Part shown: piece by piece, positions 17,255 through 27,532 of the stretch
How the letters are laid out: every line of letters starts with the position of its first letter
Position numbering within the stretch: the first letter of the stretch is position 1
NCBI GenBank assembly: GCA_017694845.1
Contig: JADIMI010000007.1
Span: 1 to 64,000 of the forward strand
Source of the DNA: Candidatus Cryptobacteroides intestinavium
Lineage (GTDB): Bacteria; Bacteroidota; Bacteroidia; Bacteroidales; UBA932
Length of the DNA stretch: 64,000 nt
Reading direction: 5' to 3'
Program-made: the position numbers and the translations under genes
The notes under the pieces: model-generated
Database searches by the model: none
Told to the model about the DNA's origin: nothing
Seen by the model: the letters and a program-made list of their open reading frames with translations, nothing else

Positions 17255-18223
17255 TCACAGCAGCAGTCCCACAGTAAGGCAGAGCGTGTTCCCGAGAGGC
17301 CCCTGCCCCTCAAAACGCCATGCCGCATCACAGCGGACCGGTCCGGCGATGAATCCGCAGCCGACAGCAGCCCGGTTTCCTCCGGTGACAGGAGGTCCGA
17401 GATGATATCCTGCCCTGAGGATCCCGTGTTTCAGGAAGACATACTCAGCTCCGGCCGCAGCCTCGAACGCCGATGCAGAGAAACGGTATTCCAGATCGGC
17501 CGCCAGATTCAGAACATGGTCAGATGAAAACGGCAGTCTGATGTACCCTCCGGCTCCGGCACGCACAGGCAGTCTTGAAGAAGAGCCTGAGGACGCGACA
17601 ATATCCGGCCCCAGACCGGCAGCCTTCACACCGACACCCCACCTGGCCCCATCCAGAAATCCGGCAGAATGACGGTAGACTCCCGCCGCATCGAATGACA
17701 CTCCCCTCATCGGACCCTCACCGATGCCGAGATCAGACTGCATATACATAACCGTCAGAGCTACCGAGAAATGCTCTCCGAAACCTCTGGCATAACCTGC
17801 CTCTATCGCGAAGTCATACGGATGTGCAGTCCCGACATGGTATCCCCACTCATCCGTCAGCACTATATCCTCACCGGAAATGCAGCGTACTCCTGCAAGA
17901 ATTCCGTTCCGGCCATCAATATTCCAGTATCCGCTTGCCGCATAAAGGACTTCCGACATATCAAAGTCAGTATTCCACGGGCCTGCAGCCAGATCCAGTC
18001 CGGCCTTATGCTCACCTGCAAGAACCGCCGCGGCATTGTGCCTGACAGCGGACGGATTGTCCGGAAGTATTCCGCCCGCCCCGGCCATACCTGCAGTACG
18101 AGCATCCGCATCCAGCAGCACGAACGGCATGGCCTGGCCTCCGGACTGAGCATATACGGGCTGGGCTGCCGCAACTATGATGCTTGCAATGAATATTGTT
18201 ATCGAGTTCCTCATCTTTGTCAA
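17255..18223 (-). CDS. PorV/PorQ family outer-membrane protein
   Basis: A 322-residue outer-membrane barrel protein. The signal peptide (MRNSITIFIASIIVAAAQPVYAQ; an alternative start is 9 nt downstream) is followed by the family's typical first strand region, DADARTAGMAGAGG...PSAVRHNAAA. The rest alternates as amphipathic strands ending in VGLLL. PorV carries type IX secretion cargo from the translocon to the attachment complex; PorQ is a homologue. The length is nearer PorQ and shorter than P. gingivalis PorV. It begins 2 bp after the stop of a subtilisin-like protease that has a T9SS sorting domain, so it may be a dedicated export partner for that protease. The name within the family is not certain. 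Confidence 0.75.
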   Translation of the reverse strand: MTKMRNSITIFIASIIVAAAQPVYAQSGGQAMPFVLLDADARTAGMAGAGGILPDNPSAVRHNAAAVLAGEHKAGLDLAAGPWNTDFDMSEVLYAASGYWNIDGRNGILAGVRCISGEDIVLTDEWGYHVGTAHPYDFAIEAGYARGFGEHFSVALTVMYMQSDLGIGEGPMRGVSFDAAGVYRHSAGFLDGARWGVGVKAAGLGPDIVASSGSSSRLPVRAGAGGYIRLPFSSDHVLNLAADLEYRFSASAFEAAAGAEYVFLKHGILRAGYHLGPPVTGGNRAAVGCGFIAGPVRCDAAWRFEGQGPLGNTLCLTVGLLL

Positions 18224-18225
18224 CC

Positions 18226-20613
18226 TTATCGCTTGATTATCCGCGCCGATACAACCGACCCGAAATAATCCACTTCACAGACATAGCGTCCCGGTGCAAG
18301 GGATCCGACATCCAGCGCCCCCGTCGGGGAATCAGACAGGCACGCACCGGAATCCTTTCCCGACCACCCGACACTGACCGTTCCGGAAAGCACCAGACCT
18401 CCCGATACATCATATATTCTCACCGGGAAGTCTCCATCGGCTCCCGGAATCCTTATATTAAGCATATCGGTACACGGATTCGGATACACATCGATATCCG
18501 CTCCGGCGGCTCCGACAATAATCCGGACCGGAATTCCCGCTGTCATACCATCGAGATCGGCTGCTATGACCGTGACAGTCACACTCCCTGTCCCGAGAGG
18601 AATCAGCCTGAGCACAGAGCCATCTGTCACGCGGCCCTCTACAATATCTCCATCCGGGAAGGAGGCGAAATAAGAAAGCCTGTCATCCGGCATATCGGCA
18701 TCTGTAAAACAGTCATCGAGAGGCACAGACACACCATCCTTGTCTCCGGCAGCGAGATAAATGTCAGATATCTCCCGCACAGCTTCAGGTGCAGTGTCTG
18801 AAGTCTTTGCCTGGAAGACATACGGAGCGGATGCCATCCCTCCGGGGCTGAGCCCGACTATGGCGATACAATACTCTGTATCAGTGTCAAGCCCATCCAT
18901 ATGACAGGAAACTGTCCGGCCGTCTTCACTTAACGTCACTTCCGGATCATATCTGACTGCCGAGGCGGGAATCTCATCCGCAGAGGATGCAGAAAAAGGA
19001 GTCCCGGAGACATATACGCCATACGAGACAAGAGGATCCCCCTTGTAGTCCATCGGAGCCTTCCACTGCATCTCTATCCTGCATCTGCGCCCGGTCGCTG
19101 TCACATCAGTGACCGGATCAGGCACGGCATCCCTGAAGAATATATATCCGGCATCTATCAGGCCGTTGCCGAGCTGTCCTGCATACTGAGGATTCATAGT
19201 TTCAGTAAGTTCCCTGCGGCCCGACTCAAGAAGGAGGGAGACAAGATCATCGTTTGTGAACCCGGGACCGCCGAACTCAGACACTGCAAGAGCCGCAATC
19301 CCCGAGACCTGCGGACAGGCCATGGACGTCCCGGAAGCGAATCCGTATTTCCCGCCCGGAAATGTACTGTAGACGCCAAGACGGCTGTCTCCGATTTCTC
19401 CGCCGGGCGCAGCGATATCGATCCAGTCCCCGTAATTGGAGCTGTAGGCCTTTCTGAAATCAGGGCCCAATGAGGCGACTGCTATCACAGGTCCGTACGC
19501 CGCCGGATATTTCGGAGTGTCGGTCCCATCATTCCCGGCAGCGAATATCACCACTCCTCCTTTCATAGGGCCTGTCTGTCTGCCGTTTTCGTCACAGCCG
19601 GCATTCCTTATGAAATAGTCGATTGCATCCTTGCCGGACTGAGACAGGTCGGTCGCTCCCGTATATGACCAGCTGTTCTGGCTGATCACCGCCCCGTGGT
19701 CAGCGGACCATGTCATTATATCAAATATGTCGGCATACCCTTCGTCATCGAAGACCTGGCAGCTCATCAGCTTCACTCCGCTTCCATCGCTTCCATCCCC
19801 TCCGGCTATGCCGCATACACCGATTCCGTTGTTGCTGACCGCCGCCACAATGCCGGCGACATGGGTCCCGTGGTCGCTCGGAGTGATATCATAACTGTGC
19901 CTGTTGAAATTATATCCGCAATGTCCTTCACCATCATCCCACATATTGGGAGCAAGATCCGGGTGGGTATAGTCTATACCTCCATCACATATCGCGACTA
20001 TCACATCGTCCCTCCCAGTCCCGACGGTCCAGGCCGGATATACATTTATATCCGCTCCTGCCGCAGAATAAGGAAGGCTTCCTTCATTGTGCATGAACCA
20101 TTGGTTGAAATGCAGAGGATCGTCAAAAGGGGGCACCGACATATCGAGAGGCATATACGTATGTGCCTCTGAAATGACAGCGGCTGTCTGTACCATACGG
20201 TAGACAGGCTCCACACAGACCACATTCTCCGGATTTCCGAATCTGGATATCGCTTCAGCGACCGTAATGTCTTCACTGAAACGGACGTCATACCATCTGT
20301 GCAGCCCGGCCCTGCGACGTCTCTCCATGAAGCGGCCGCCATCAGAGAACACACGGGAAATAGACACTGCACCTGCCCGTACCGCCGCCCTGTCGAACTC
20401 CTCGCTCCCAGACCCTCCGCTGCGGGTGAAGACTTTCGTATCCAGTGCAGGGGATGTCTCGCTCACCTTGACCCGGAAGACTCCGGGGACATACGCCTCT
20501 TCGGCAGAGACTGTCCCCGGGATATCCGGCACTTCCTGCATTTCGGACAGCCTGTCTGAACAGGCTGCCGAAAGCAGTACTGAAACGATATACGGAAGAA
20601 GTTGTCTTTTCAT
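18226..20613 (-). CDS. Subtilisin-like (S8) protease with T9SS sorting domain and lipoprotein signal
   Basis: About 795 residues. I use the ATG at 20613 (KRQLLPYIVSVLLSAAC), which gives a lipobox LSAAC; the ORF track starts six codons earlier. A propeptide-like region (about 30-170) precedes the peptidase domain. The catalytic triad is seen as VIVAICDGGIDYTHPDL (Asp), HGTHVAGIVAAV (His) and FASGTSMACPQVSG (Ser). A fibronectin III-like module follows (PDPVTDVTATGRR...). The last 90 residues are a type A T9SS sorting domain: DVYPNPCTDMLNIRI, VRIYDVSGGLV, LAPGRYVCEV, RIIKR. A lipoprotein signal combined with this sorting domain is unusual, since T9SS cargo normally uses a type I signal. Gene order after DUF4302 and before PorV-like indicates co-transcription with the SusCD genes. 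Probably degrades proteins outside the cell. Confidence 0.9.
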   Translation of the reverse strand: MKRQLLPYIVSVLLSAACSDRLSEMQEVPDIPGTVSAEEAYVPGVFRVKVSETSPALDTKVFTRSGGSGSEEFDRAAVRAGAVSISRVFSDGGRFMERRRRAGLHRWYDVRFSEDITVAEAISRFGNPENVVCVEPVYRMVQTAAVISEAHTYMPLDMSVPPFDDPLHFNQWFMHNEGSLPYSAAGADINVYPAWTVGTGRDDVIVAICDGGIDYTHPDLAPNMWDDGEGHCGYNFNRHSYDITPSDHGTHVAGIVAAVSNNGIGVCGIAGGDGSDGSGVKLMSCQVFDDEGYADIFDIMTWSADHGAVISQNSWSYTGATDLSQSGKDAIDYFIRNAGCDENGRQTGPMKGGVVIFAAGNDGTDTPKYPAAYGPVIAVASLGPDFRKAYSSNYGDWIDIAAPGGEIGDSRLGVYSTFPGGKYGFASGTSMACPQVSGIAALAVSEFGGPGFTNDDLVSLLLESGRRELTETMNPQYAGQLGNGLIDAGYIFFRDAVPDPVTDVTATGRRCRIEMQWKAPMDYKGDPLVSYGVYVSGTPFSASSADEIPASAVRYDPEVTLSEDGRTVSCHMDGLDTDTEYCIAIVGLSPGGMASAPYVFQAKTSDTAPEAVREISDIYLAAGDKDGVSVPLDDCFTDADMPDDRLSYFASFPDGDIVEGRVTDGSVLRLIPLGTGSVTVTVIAADLDGMTAGIPVRIIVGAAGADIDVYPNPCTDMLNIRIPGADGDFPVRIYDVSGGLVLSGTVSVGWSGKDSGACLSDSPTGALDVGSLAPGRYVCEVDYFGSVVSARIIKR

Positions 20614-20630
20614 TGACAGGGACGTCTGCA

Positions 20631-21590
20631 TTACTGTTCAAGACGGATTTCAAGCAGAGAGTCGGTGCAGACAAAACAGTCAGATGCAGGGACCGCTCCT
20701 TTTCTCCATTCGAATGTCTGGATAGTCTGGTCACGGAGGCCTTCAAGCCCGCCCTTGAAAGTATAAGGTTCATAGAGACGCATAGTGCCGTCATGGTAGC
20801 AGATGAAAGACAGCACATCATTGACGTTGATATCCTCATATACAGGCTCACCTGTCTGTTCATCGAACATTGGCTCTCCGAGGCTGTCCGTACGCTGCTG
20901 CTGATAGGTATAGGAAACAGTCCACAGCTTGCTCTGGTAGCAGCGTTCGAAACTGTTCTCATCGTATGCAGCGGACCGGGTGACAGTGCCATACTGCCTG
21001 CCGTTGACCATCAGTTTCAGGGATGTCGGAGTCACGGACTTCTGACTCTCCCTGACCGCATCCACATATTCCTCCGGAGTGTAGCCATCAGGCAGCGGGT
21101 ACAGAATGATATCATTCTCTGTCTTGATACCGCGCATAGTGATCCTGCCGTCATGGGACATATCCATAAAGGTGAACTCGTAGTCTCCCTTATAACCCTG
21201 GAAACCTCCGTTGCCTCCCGGGAAGGTGAAATAGTGCAGGTAGTCGTTGTAATTCGTGAACTTGAGCATCGGACCGGTCGAATACTCCACTGTGTACGGA
21301 GTCTCGACATAGGTGTCTTCCGCAAAAGTCTCTCCTTCGAACCAGGCGCGGACAGTATGCCCTTCATTGAACTGGAGGACATACATCCAGCCTCCGTATT
21401 CGAGTTCTTCACTCGGGAAATACTCCATCACCCATGTCCTGCCATCAAGCAGGGCCTGGTCATATACGGCCACTCCCTTGGCAATGCGCTCATCCGCTGA
21501 GTCTTCAAAGACATAGAAATCATCTTCACATCCGGCCGCAGTAAACAGAGCGGCGGCAAGCAGTCCTGATATTTTGATCTTTCTGTTCAT
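20631..21590 (-). CDS. DUF4302 family lipoprotein
   Basis: A 319-residue lipoprotein; signal NRKIKISGLLAAALFTAAGC with lipobox TAAGC. The body matches the DUF4302 pattern as I know it: an opening segment RTWVMEYFPSEELEYGGWMY, then repeated aromatic beta-strands and GYKGDYEFTFMDMSHDGRI. DUF4302 proteins sit in SusC/SusD clusters together with the zinc metallohydrolase lipoprotein family, as here. No enzymatic motif is visible, and function is unknown; a surface substrate-binding role is plausible. 21 bp separate it from the upstream gene. Confidence 0.75.
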   Translation of the reverse strand: MNRKIKISGLLAAALFTAAGCEDDFYVFEDSADERIAKGVAVYDQALLDGRTWVMEYFPSEELEYGGWMYVLQFNEGHTVRAWFEGETFAEDTYVETPYTVEYSTGPMLKFTNYNDYLHYFTFPGGNGGFQGYKGDYEFTFMDMSHDGRITMRGIKTENDIILYPLPDGYTPEEYVDAVRESQKSVTPTSLKLMVNGRQYGTVTRSAAYDENSFERCYQSKLWTVSYTYQQQRTDSLGEPMFDEQTGEPVYEDINVNDVLSFICYHDGTMRLYEPYTFKGGLEGLRDQTIQTFEWRKGAVPASDCFVCTDSLLEIRLEQ

Positions 21591-21611
21591 TTCTCTATCC
21601 TTTTACAGATT

Positions 21612-22499
21612 CTAGTCATCCAGGTCATCCCAGTCTATACGGTCGATGCTGGCTACCCGGCCGGTATATATGTCATGCCACTTATAGACATCTATTCTGA
21701 ATTCATCCCTGAGCCAGGAGACAAGGATGTCCCTTTTCTTCTCAAGGAAAGGACGTCCTGTGTCGCCCGCCTGGGAAAGGGTGCTCTCCCACCAGTCGGC
21801 ATCGTTGCCGACAAGGGCAGCAACCATCACTGCAATGTCCTCGGCAGGCGAGGAACGTGCATAGTTGCTCAGGAAACCGTTCTGGAGATAGTCATTCGGG
21901 GCACTCGTGTACTGGTCCCCTATATAGCCATCCTTGGTCACAAGGTCATAGTCCACAGGCACAGCTATATTGCCATCGAGTATATGCGCGAACTCATGGA
22001 CAATGGTCCCCACATACTGTTCGCAGCTAGCCTGATCCTCGCAGTTGAAGAAGTTGACCCCGAGCAGATTGATCTGCAGGCCGTTCTCCGCGGATGCCAG
22101 CACTACGGTACCGGTACTTTCTATTTCGTGGCAGCCGACAAGGAAAAGCTGACGGGGGAAATAGGTCTTTGCGAGCAGGAGAGGATCATCCTCTGCAGAC
22201 ATCAGCTCCGCCATCCCGTCCAGTATGACATATTTGATCAGCTTGGCAAGCTGTATGGACTTGTCGACTGGAGGAGGAGAGACCCAGTAATTGAAATGAG
22301 TCTCCCTGTCGGGCATCCTGTACTCGAAGTTGATATTGTACGGATCGACATAATGGCGGTCAAGCCAGAGGTCGAACTCGCTTTTGACTGCCCCTTCATA
22401 GCTGTCAAAGATACTGCTGCTGTCCGGCTCATCCTTGAAGCACGAAGTAAGCATCAGCGCGGCCATCGCCACAAGAAGATATGTAATCGTATTTTTCAT
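21612..22499 (-). CDS. Substrate import-associated zinc metallohydrolase lipoprotein
   Basis: A 295-residue lipoprotein (signal KNTITYLLVAMAALMLTSC). The zinc site is VGTIVHEFAHILDG, an HExxH motif, and a third ligand is likely further on. The family is named for its regular place beside SusC/SusD, consistent with its position 22 bp after SusD here. It probably acts on peptides or another imported substrate at the outer membrane. The bond cleaved is not established for the family to my knowledge. Confidence 0.85.
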   Translation of the reverse strand: MKNTITYLLVAMAALMLTSCFKDEPDSSSIFDSYEGAVKSEFDLWLDRHYVDPYNINFEYRMPDRETHFNYWVSPPPVDKSIQLAKLIKYVILDGMAELMSAEDDPLLLAKTYFPRQLFLVGCHEIESTGTVVLASAENGLQINLLGVNFFNCEDQASCEQYVGTIVHEFAHILDGNIAVPVDYDLVTKDGYIGDQYTSAPNDYLQNGFLSNYARSSPAEDIAVMVAALVGNDADWWESTLSQAGDTGRPFLEKKRDILVSWLRDEFRIDVYKWHDIYTGRVASIDRIDWDDLDD

Positions 22500-22521
22500 A
22501 ATCGGATTATGTTATTCTGTA

Positions 22522-24186
22522 TTACTGACGGAAAGGATGATCAGGCTGGTCGGCGTTGCGCGGATTGCGGGTAAGTCCTGCCGAAATCACCTCGTACGGG
22601 AGCTGAATGGCACGGCGCAGGTCTGTATGTTCGAGGGTCTCCGCCACACGGTAGCCTTCTGTGTCCTCATCCACATAGTTAATGAGATCGAACCTGTCGA
22701 CATCTATCCCGTAACGTTTTACATCCTGCCAGCGGAGTCCATCCGCAAGGGTCTCGATACGGCGGCAGTAGAGCAGACACTGTATCATATTCTCCTGTTC
22801 ACCCGGATCGACCGTGAAGCCGTGCGGATGCAGGGCCTTGCGGGAAGTGGGATGCTCCGCTGTATATTCCGGTATATAGGCCTCTGATTCAGGATCGCCA
22901 TAGACTTCATTGATACGCTCCCTTGTCAGATGCACTATCCCGTTCTCGCCGACCTTGAACATAGAGCAGCTCCATGTGTCCATATCCTTCACTGCATCAT
23001 CATACCTCCTGAGGTGGATATAGGCTTCTGCACGGCAGAGCAGGGTCTCGTTGGTGGTGAAGGCCACCATTGTAGAACGGCCGTAACCGACTCCTGTTAT
23101 CTGGTCCAGAGTCTGCCACTGGTCAGGCCATTTAGGCATATATATCTTCTGTATATTGTCATTGATATACGGCTGGTAGAGATATGTCCTGTCAAGGGAT
23201 TTCTGCCCCCAGAGGTCATACGGGCCCCCCATAGGGCGAGGCGCCCTGTAGGTCTCCTGCTTGGAGAGACGGTAGGTGTGGGTAAACCTGGCGCCCGATT
23301 CGCTCCAGGCATTGAAAAACTTGCCGTTGGTGGAGAAGAGAGGGATGAGAAGAAGGTTGAACTCGTGGGAAGGGTCGATATAATCGAACGCCTGTCTCCC
23401 CCATTCAGCCTTGGCTGCATCCGGCCAGTCTCTCAGCACTATGGACGGTTCGCTGCCGAGCACTGCATCGGCATGCTCTATGACCTTGTCCCATTTCATA
23501 TAATAGAGATAGAACCTTGCCGCGAACGCATTGGCCGCATCTCGGTTGAAATGGTATTTAGGCACCGTATAGACATTGTCATCGATAAGAGGAAGTCCCT
23601 CCTCTATGTCTGCTGCGATATACCGGTACACATCCTCGAGACTGCCTCTCTCGTAATGCGGATTGAGAGTCTTTTCCGGAGCCAGCATATACGGGATGCC
23701 CATATACATGGAAGCCTTCTCCGGGTGATAAGGGAGGCAGTACAGCATTGAAAGACAGAAATGGCAGTACGCACGGCATATCAGGGCTTCTCCTTTGGCA
23801 GGAAGAAGTTCCTCCGGCGTCCCGAGGTTCTCGATCGCCTCGAGCGCCGTATTGGCATTGGAGATGGCGTTGTAGTACTGCTGCCAGGTGTTCTGGTTGC
23901 TCTCGTTCTCAGCATCGATCATATCGTTCCAGTAGGCATTCTGGAGCAGCAGACGGGAGAAGTTCGGATCATCCTCGCCCTGATCGTCCACATTGTCAGA
24001 GGATATCTCGCACATCCGGACATATGTCCTGTCCGGATAGGCAGACACCAGAAGCTTGTATATCTTCTCCGATGTGTCCAGCTCGGCACGGTTGTCCGGC
24101 AGCTCATCCAGGAATTCAGAGCATCCGGCAAGGATGCACAGAGCTGCAAAGACAGATGTAAATTTCAATATGTTTCTTGTATTCAT
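22522..24186 (-). CDS. SusD/RagB family substrate-binding lipoprotein
   Basis: A 554-residue surface lipoprotein; signal ends LAALCILAGC-like (CILAGCSEF). TPR-like helices at the N-terminus (EFLDELPDNRAELDTSEKIYKLL, then the WQQYYNAISNANTALEAIENL segment) and the C-terminal DGLRWQDVKRYGIDVDRF region are characteristic of SusD/RagB. It would close over its SusC partner and capture the substrate at the cell surface. Start codon lies 4 bp after the SusC stop, so the pair is translationally coupled. With a protease and metallohydrolase in the operon, a peptide substrate (as for RagAB) is as likely as a glycan. Confidence 0.93.
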   Translation of the reverse strand: MNTRNILKFTSVFAALCILAGCSEFLDELPDNRAELDTSEKIYKLLVSAYPDRTYVRMCEISSDNVDDQGEDDPNFSRLLLQNAYWNDMIDAENESNQNTWQQYYNAISNANTALEAIENLGTPEELLPAKGEALICRAYCHFCLSMLYCLPYHPEKASMYMGIPYMLAPEKTLNPHYERGSLEDVYRYIAADIEEGLPLIDDNVYTVPKYHFNRDAANAFAARFYLYYMKWDKVIEHADAVLGSEPSIVLRDWPDAAKAEWGRQAFDYIDPSHEFNLLLIPLFSTNGKFFNAWSESGARFTHTYRLSKQETYRAPRPMGGPYDLWGQKSLDRTYLYQPYINDNIQKIYMPKWPDQWQTLDQITGVGYGRSTMVAFTTNETLLCRAEAYIHLRRYDDAVKDMDTWSCSMFKVGENGIVHLTRERINEVYGDPESEAYIPEYTAEHPTSRKALHPHGFTVDPGEQENMIQCLLYCRRIETLADGLRWQDVKRYGIDVDRFDLINYVDEDTEGYRVAETLEHTDLRRAIQLPYEVISAGLTRNPRNADQPDHPFRQ

Positions 24187-24190
24187 ATCT

Positions 24191-27100
24191 TTAGATACCT
24201 ATTCTGAGGGTTAGGGTAAACTGTTTCGGCATAGGGGTGGCCACTCCGCCTGAATTGAAGAATTCAGGATCCTGTCCCTGGAGACGTCTGTCCGAATAGA
24301 TCAGGAACGGGTTGGTAGCCTGGAATTTCAGCGACAGCGCATTGAGTCTGATCCTGTCCAGTATCCTTTTCGGGAAATCATAGGTCAGGGACATCTCCTT
24401 CATTCTGATGAAGTCTCCCTTCGCCACCCTCACATCCGAATAGTTGTATGCGCTGTAAGCCATCGCGAGATTGGATGTCTCGTTGTTATACCTCGAGCTG
24501 ACAATTGTCGGCACATCGGTATATTTTTCATCTCCGGGATTGATGTAGCGGTTGGCAAATTCACGTGGAGTTGCCGTAAGATCCGAATAGACATTCGAGA
24601 AGATCGGATCAAGACGGACTACATTTCCGAATGAATATGTAATGAAAATATTGAGGGTAAATCCTTTATACTTGAAGATATTACCGAAGCTCCCGGTTAT
24701 GGTCGGGTCCGCAGGACCTTCATAGACAAGGCGGTCGGTGGTAATGTCCTGGAACGCCACGCCTGTGGTGGTCACCTTGCCATCGGACGGGTTGATGAAT
24801 GTAGGTATGCCCATCTCGTCCAGCCCGACATAATCCACGGAAAAAATCGAGCCGCGAGGCTTGCCCTCGACGGAATAACCGGTTCCGGTTATGAAATCGA
24901 TGACCCGGGTAGTCGTCTTGAGCCTGGTCACAGTATTGTCCATCCATGCGAAAATGAGGTTGCTGTCCCATGTGAAATCCTTCGTCTTGACATTGACAGT
25001 ATGAAGCGAAAGTTCCACTCCGTGCGATTTCATCTCCGCCACGTTGCCCATCTTGTTGATCACACCTCCGAGTCCCATCGTAATGGTGTTGCCTATGAGG
25101 TCAAAGTTATTGCGCTTATAGGCATCGGCTGAAATGGAAATCCTGTTGTTGAACAGCCCGAGATCGAGGCCGACATTGAATTCGTGTTTCTTTTCGTAGG
25201 TGAGCTCGGAATTCTCAGGAGAAGAGACGGCAAGGCCGGACTCGGTATATTCTGTATCTCCCCTCCAGGGATTGGTCGGATAGATTGTCACGAGAGAGTT
25301 GCTCACGCTCGATGGTCCGCGGTCGGCTGTCAGGGAATAGGAAAGCCTGAGGCCGAGAGTCGAGATTGTCGGGGAAACCTTCTCGAAGAAAGGCTCCTGG
25401 TCGATCGACCATCTTCCCGCTATATTCCAAGTCGGGAGCCAGCGGGCAGTCCGTGACCGGCCCAGACGGTTGGAGCCCTCATAACGGAGAGTGCCATTGA
25501 TCGTATAACGGTAGTCGTACGTATAGGATGCCGTACCTGCAAACGCCACATTGCGCTCGCGCGTATTGGTAAGGCTGTAGTACTGGGTGCCATCCTCCAG
25601 CTGTTTCTTGAACAGATCCAGGATATAATACGGGGTCTCCCCCATTGCATACTGCATGCCCCAGCCGGTAAAGGATGAAGAAGAGCGGTCAAGACCGTTG
25701 ACTTCCATCATGCCGTATGCATTGACGATATGCCTGTCCTTGAATGTGTTGTTATAGGTCGCGGATGCACGGAAATCCCAGCTGAGCGCCCTGTAGTCGT
25801 TTCTGCGGTAGATACCGCCTTCAGGGAGGATAGAATATTTCTCGCCCTGCACATCCGGATTGTCATAGAGATAAGGGTTCATACCCTGTATGGTGGAATT
25901 CGGCATAGAACGGTAGGCCTCCGCCTGGTTGGAGCCTTCCTTGATATGGTGCTCCGTGGATGATGACGAATACTTCACCGCTCCGAGGGCCGACACCACC
26001 AGCTTCGGGGTGATGTTCCATTTGAGCTCCGCCTGGAACTTGGAATCGAACACGTTCAGGTCCATATAGTTCTTGGACAGCTCATCCTTGATGTTGAACG
26101 GAGTGTAGTTCCTGGTATAGAACTCGTCCGGATCAAGCGTACGTGATGTGCGCAGGGCGTACGAGTACGGGTTGATGTCAAAATCCCTGGAAACGGTGCC
26201 GAATACCGGGTCAAGCTCGGAAGAAAGTGATCCCGGTGCAGTCTGCTTACGGTAGGAGGCATTGCCTATGAGATTGAGAGTAAGCTTGTCCTTCAGCAGG
26301 TTCTGTGTGGCGTTCAGGAGCATGGTATAACGGTTGACCTTGCTCTGAAGCGTCCAGCCGGGATCTACCAGGGCGCCGAGAGATGCATAATAGGAACCCT
26401 TCTCGGAACCTGATGTGATGCTCACCGAATGACTGTGCTGGACACTTGGCTGGAAAAGTTCCTTGAACCAGTCGGTATTGCGCATTTCCGCCTGACGCAG
26501 ATACTCCATCATTCCTTCCTTGGTATTTATGACACCGTAGCCGGTCTCGGGATCGTAGGTGTTTATGAGCTGGGACATCTTTCCATATACACCGCTCTCT
26601 GCACCTACCACCTTATCCGCATAGTTGAGCCAGCCCTTGTCGTACATCTCCTGATATACCGACATCTGTTCCTGGGAATTCATTATGTTGAACTGGGAGT
26701 AACTCGGCACCATACGCATAGTATATTCACCCGTATATGACACGCGGGTAACTCCCGGACGGCCTTTCTTCGTCGTCACCACAATCACTCCGGCCATCGC
26801 CCTTGCCCCGTAGATGGATGTCGCGGAACCATCCTTCAGGATCTGGAAGCTCTCGATGTCATCCGGATTGAGCCCTGAAATAGCCGAACTTATGAGAGTG
26901 GTGGCATCGCCTGATGACAGAGAGTTGGCATCCACATCCACCACATCCTCCATTATCACGCCATCGACCACCCATATAGGCTTCGAGTCACCATAGATGG
27001 AAGATGCGCCACGGATCCTGATCTTGGGTGCAGCACCGAAGGTTCCGGATACATTCTGCACTGACACTCCGGCGGAACGGCCTTCAAGACTGCGGGCGAT

Positions 27101-27508
27101 CTCGCCCACGCCATCCAGTTTTATGTCCTCCGCCTGAAGCTGGTCTGTCGCTCCGGTGAAGACACGTCTGTCCACCCTCTGCATACCGGTCACCACTACC
27201 GAGGCAAGCTCCTCTGAATCCGGGACCATCGCGAAATCTATACGGTCTGCCGCAGCTCTTTTCTCTATCGGCACATAACCGAGGAAATATGCCCGCAAAA
27301 CAGCGTTCTCCGGGACATTCTTCAATGTGTAGTTACCATCGATGTCCACTGCCGTACCATCATCAGTGCCGACAATCTGGATGACGGCTCCCACCATCGG
27401 CGCCCCTGTCTCATCCACCACTTTTCCAGTGACGGTCCTGGTCTGCTGGGCAAAGGCGTGGCCCGCCGTCCAGAGACAGAGCAGAAAGAAAACGATAAAT
27501 CTTTTCAT
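24191..27508 (-). CDS. SusC/RagA family TonB-dependent transporter
   Basis: A 1105-residue outer-membrane transporter. It has a signal peptide (ending AFAQQ), an N-terminal carboxypeptidase-regulatory-like domain (VTGKVVDETGAPMVGAVIQI), the plug domain (SVVVTGMQRVDRRVFTGA, RIRGASSIYGDSKPIWVVDG, YGARAMAGVIVVTTKKG) and a 22-strand-type barrel ending in FTLTLRIGI. Length is normal for the family. No anti-sigma/STN extension is visible at the N-terminus, which fits control by the nearby hybrid two-component protein. It imports the substrate captured by SusD using TonB energy. Confidence 0.95.
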   Translation of the reverse strand: MKRFIVFFLLCLWTAGHAFAQQTRTVTGKVVDETGAPMVGAVIQIVGTDDGTAVDIDGNYTLKNVPENAVLRAYFLGYVPIEKRAAADRIDFAMVPDSEELASVVVTGMQRVDRRVFTGATDQLQAEDIKLDGVGEIARSLEGRSAGVSVQNVSGTFGAAPKIRIRGASSIYGDSKPIWVVDGVIMEDVVDVDANSLSSGDATTLISSAISGLNPDDIESFQILKDGSATSIYGARAMAGVIVVTTKKGRPGVTRVSYTGEYTMRMVPSYSQFNIMNSQEQMSVYQEMYDKGWLNYADKVVGAESGVYGKMSQLINTYDPETGYGVINTKEGMMEYLRQAEMRNTDWFKELFQPSVQHSHSVSITSGSEKGSYYASLGALVDPGWTLQSKVNRYTMLLNATQNLLKDKLTLNLIGNASYRKQTAPGSLSSELDPVFGTVSRDFDINPYSYALRTSRTLDPDEFYTRNYTPFNIKDELSKNYMDLNVFDSKFQAELKWNITPKLVVSALGAVKYSSSSTEHHIKEGSNQAEAYRSMPNSTIQGMNPYLYDNPDVQGEKYSILPEGGIYRRNDYRALSWDFRASATYNNTFKDRHIVNAYGMMEVNGLDRSSSSFTGWGMQYAMGETPYYILDLFKKQLEDGTQYYSLTNTRERNVAFAGTASYTYDYRYTINGTLRYEGSNRLGRSRTARWLPTWNIAGRWSIDQEPFFEKVSPTISTLGLRLSYSLTADRGPSSVSNSLVTIYPTNPWRGDTEYTESGLAVSSPENSELTYEKKHEFNVGLDLGLFNNRISISADAYKRNNFDLIGNTITMGLGGVINKMGNVAEMKSHGVELSLHTVNVKTKDFTWDSNLIFAWMDNTVTRLKTTTRVIDFITGTGYSVEGKPRGSIFSVDYVGLDEMGIPTFINPSDGKVTTTGVAFQDITTDRLVYEGPADPTITGSFGNIFKYKGFTLNIFITYSFGNVVRLDPIFSNVYSDLTATPREFANRYINPGDEKYTDVPTIVSSRYNNETSNLAMAYSAYNYSDVRVAKGDFIRMKEMSLTYDFPKRILDRIRLNALSLKFQATNPFLIYSDRRLQGQDPEFFNSGGVATPMPKQFTLTLRIGI

Positions 27509-27532
27509 TTATATTGGTCAGTTAGCCAGTTA

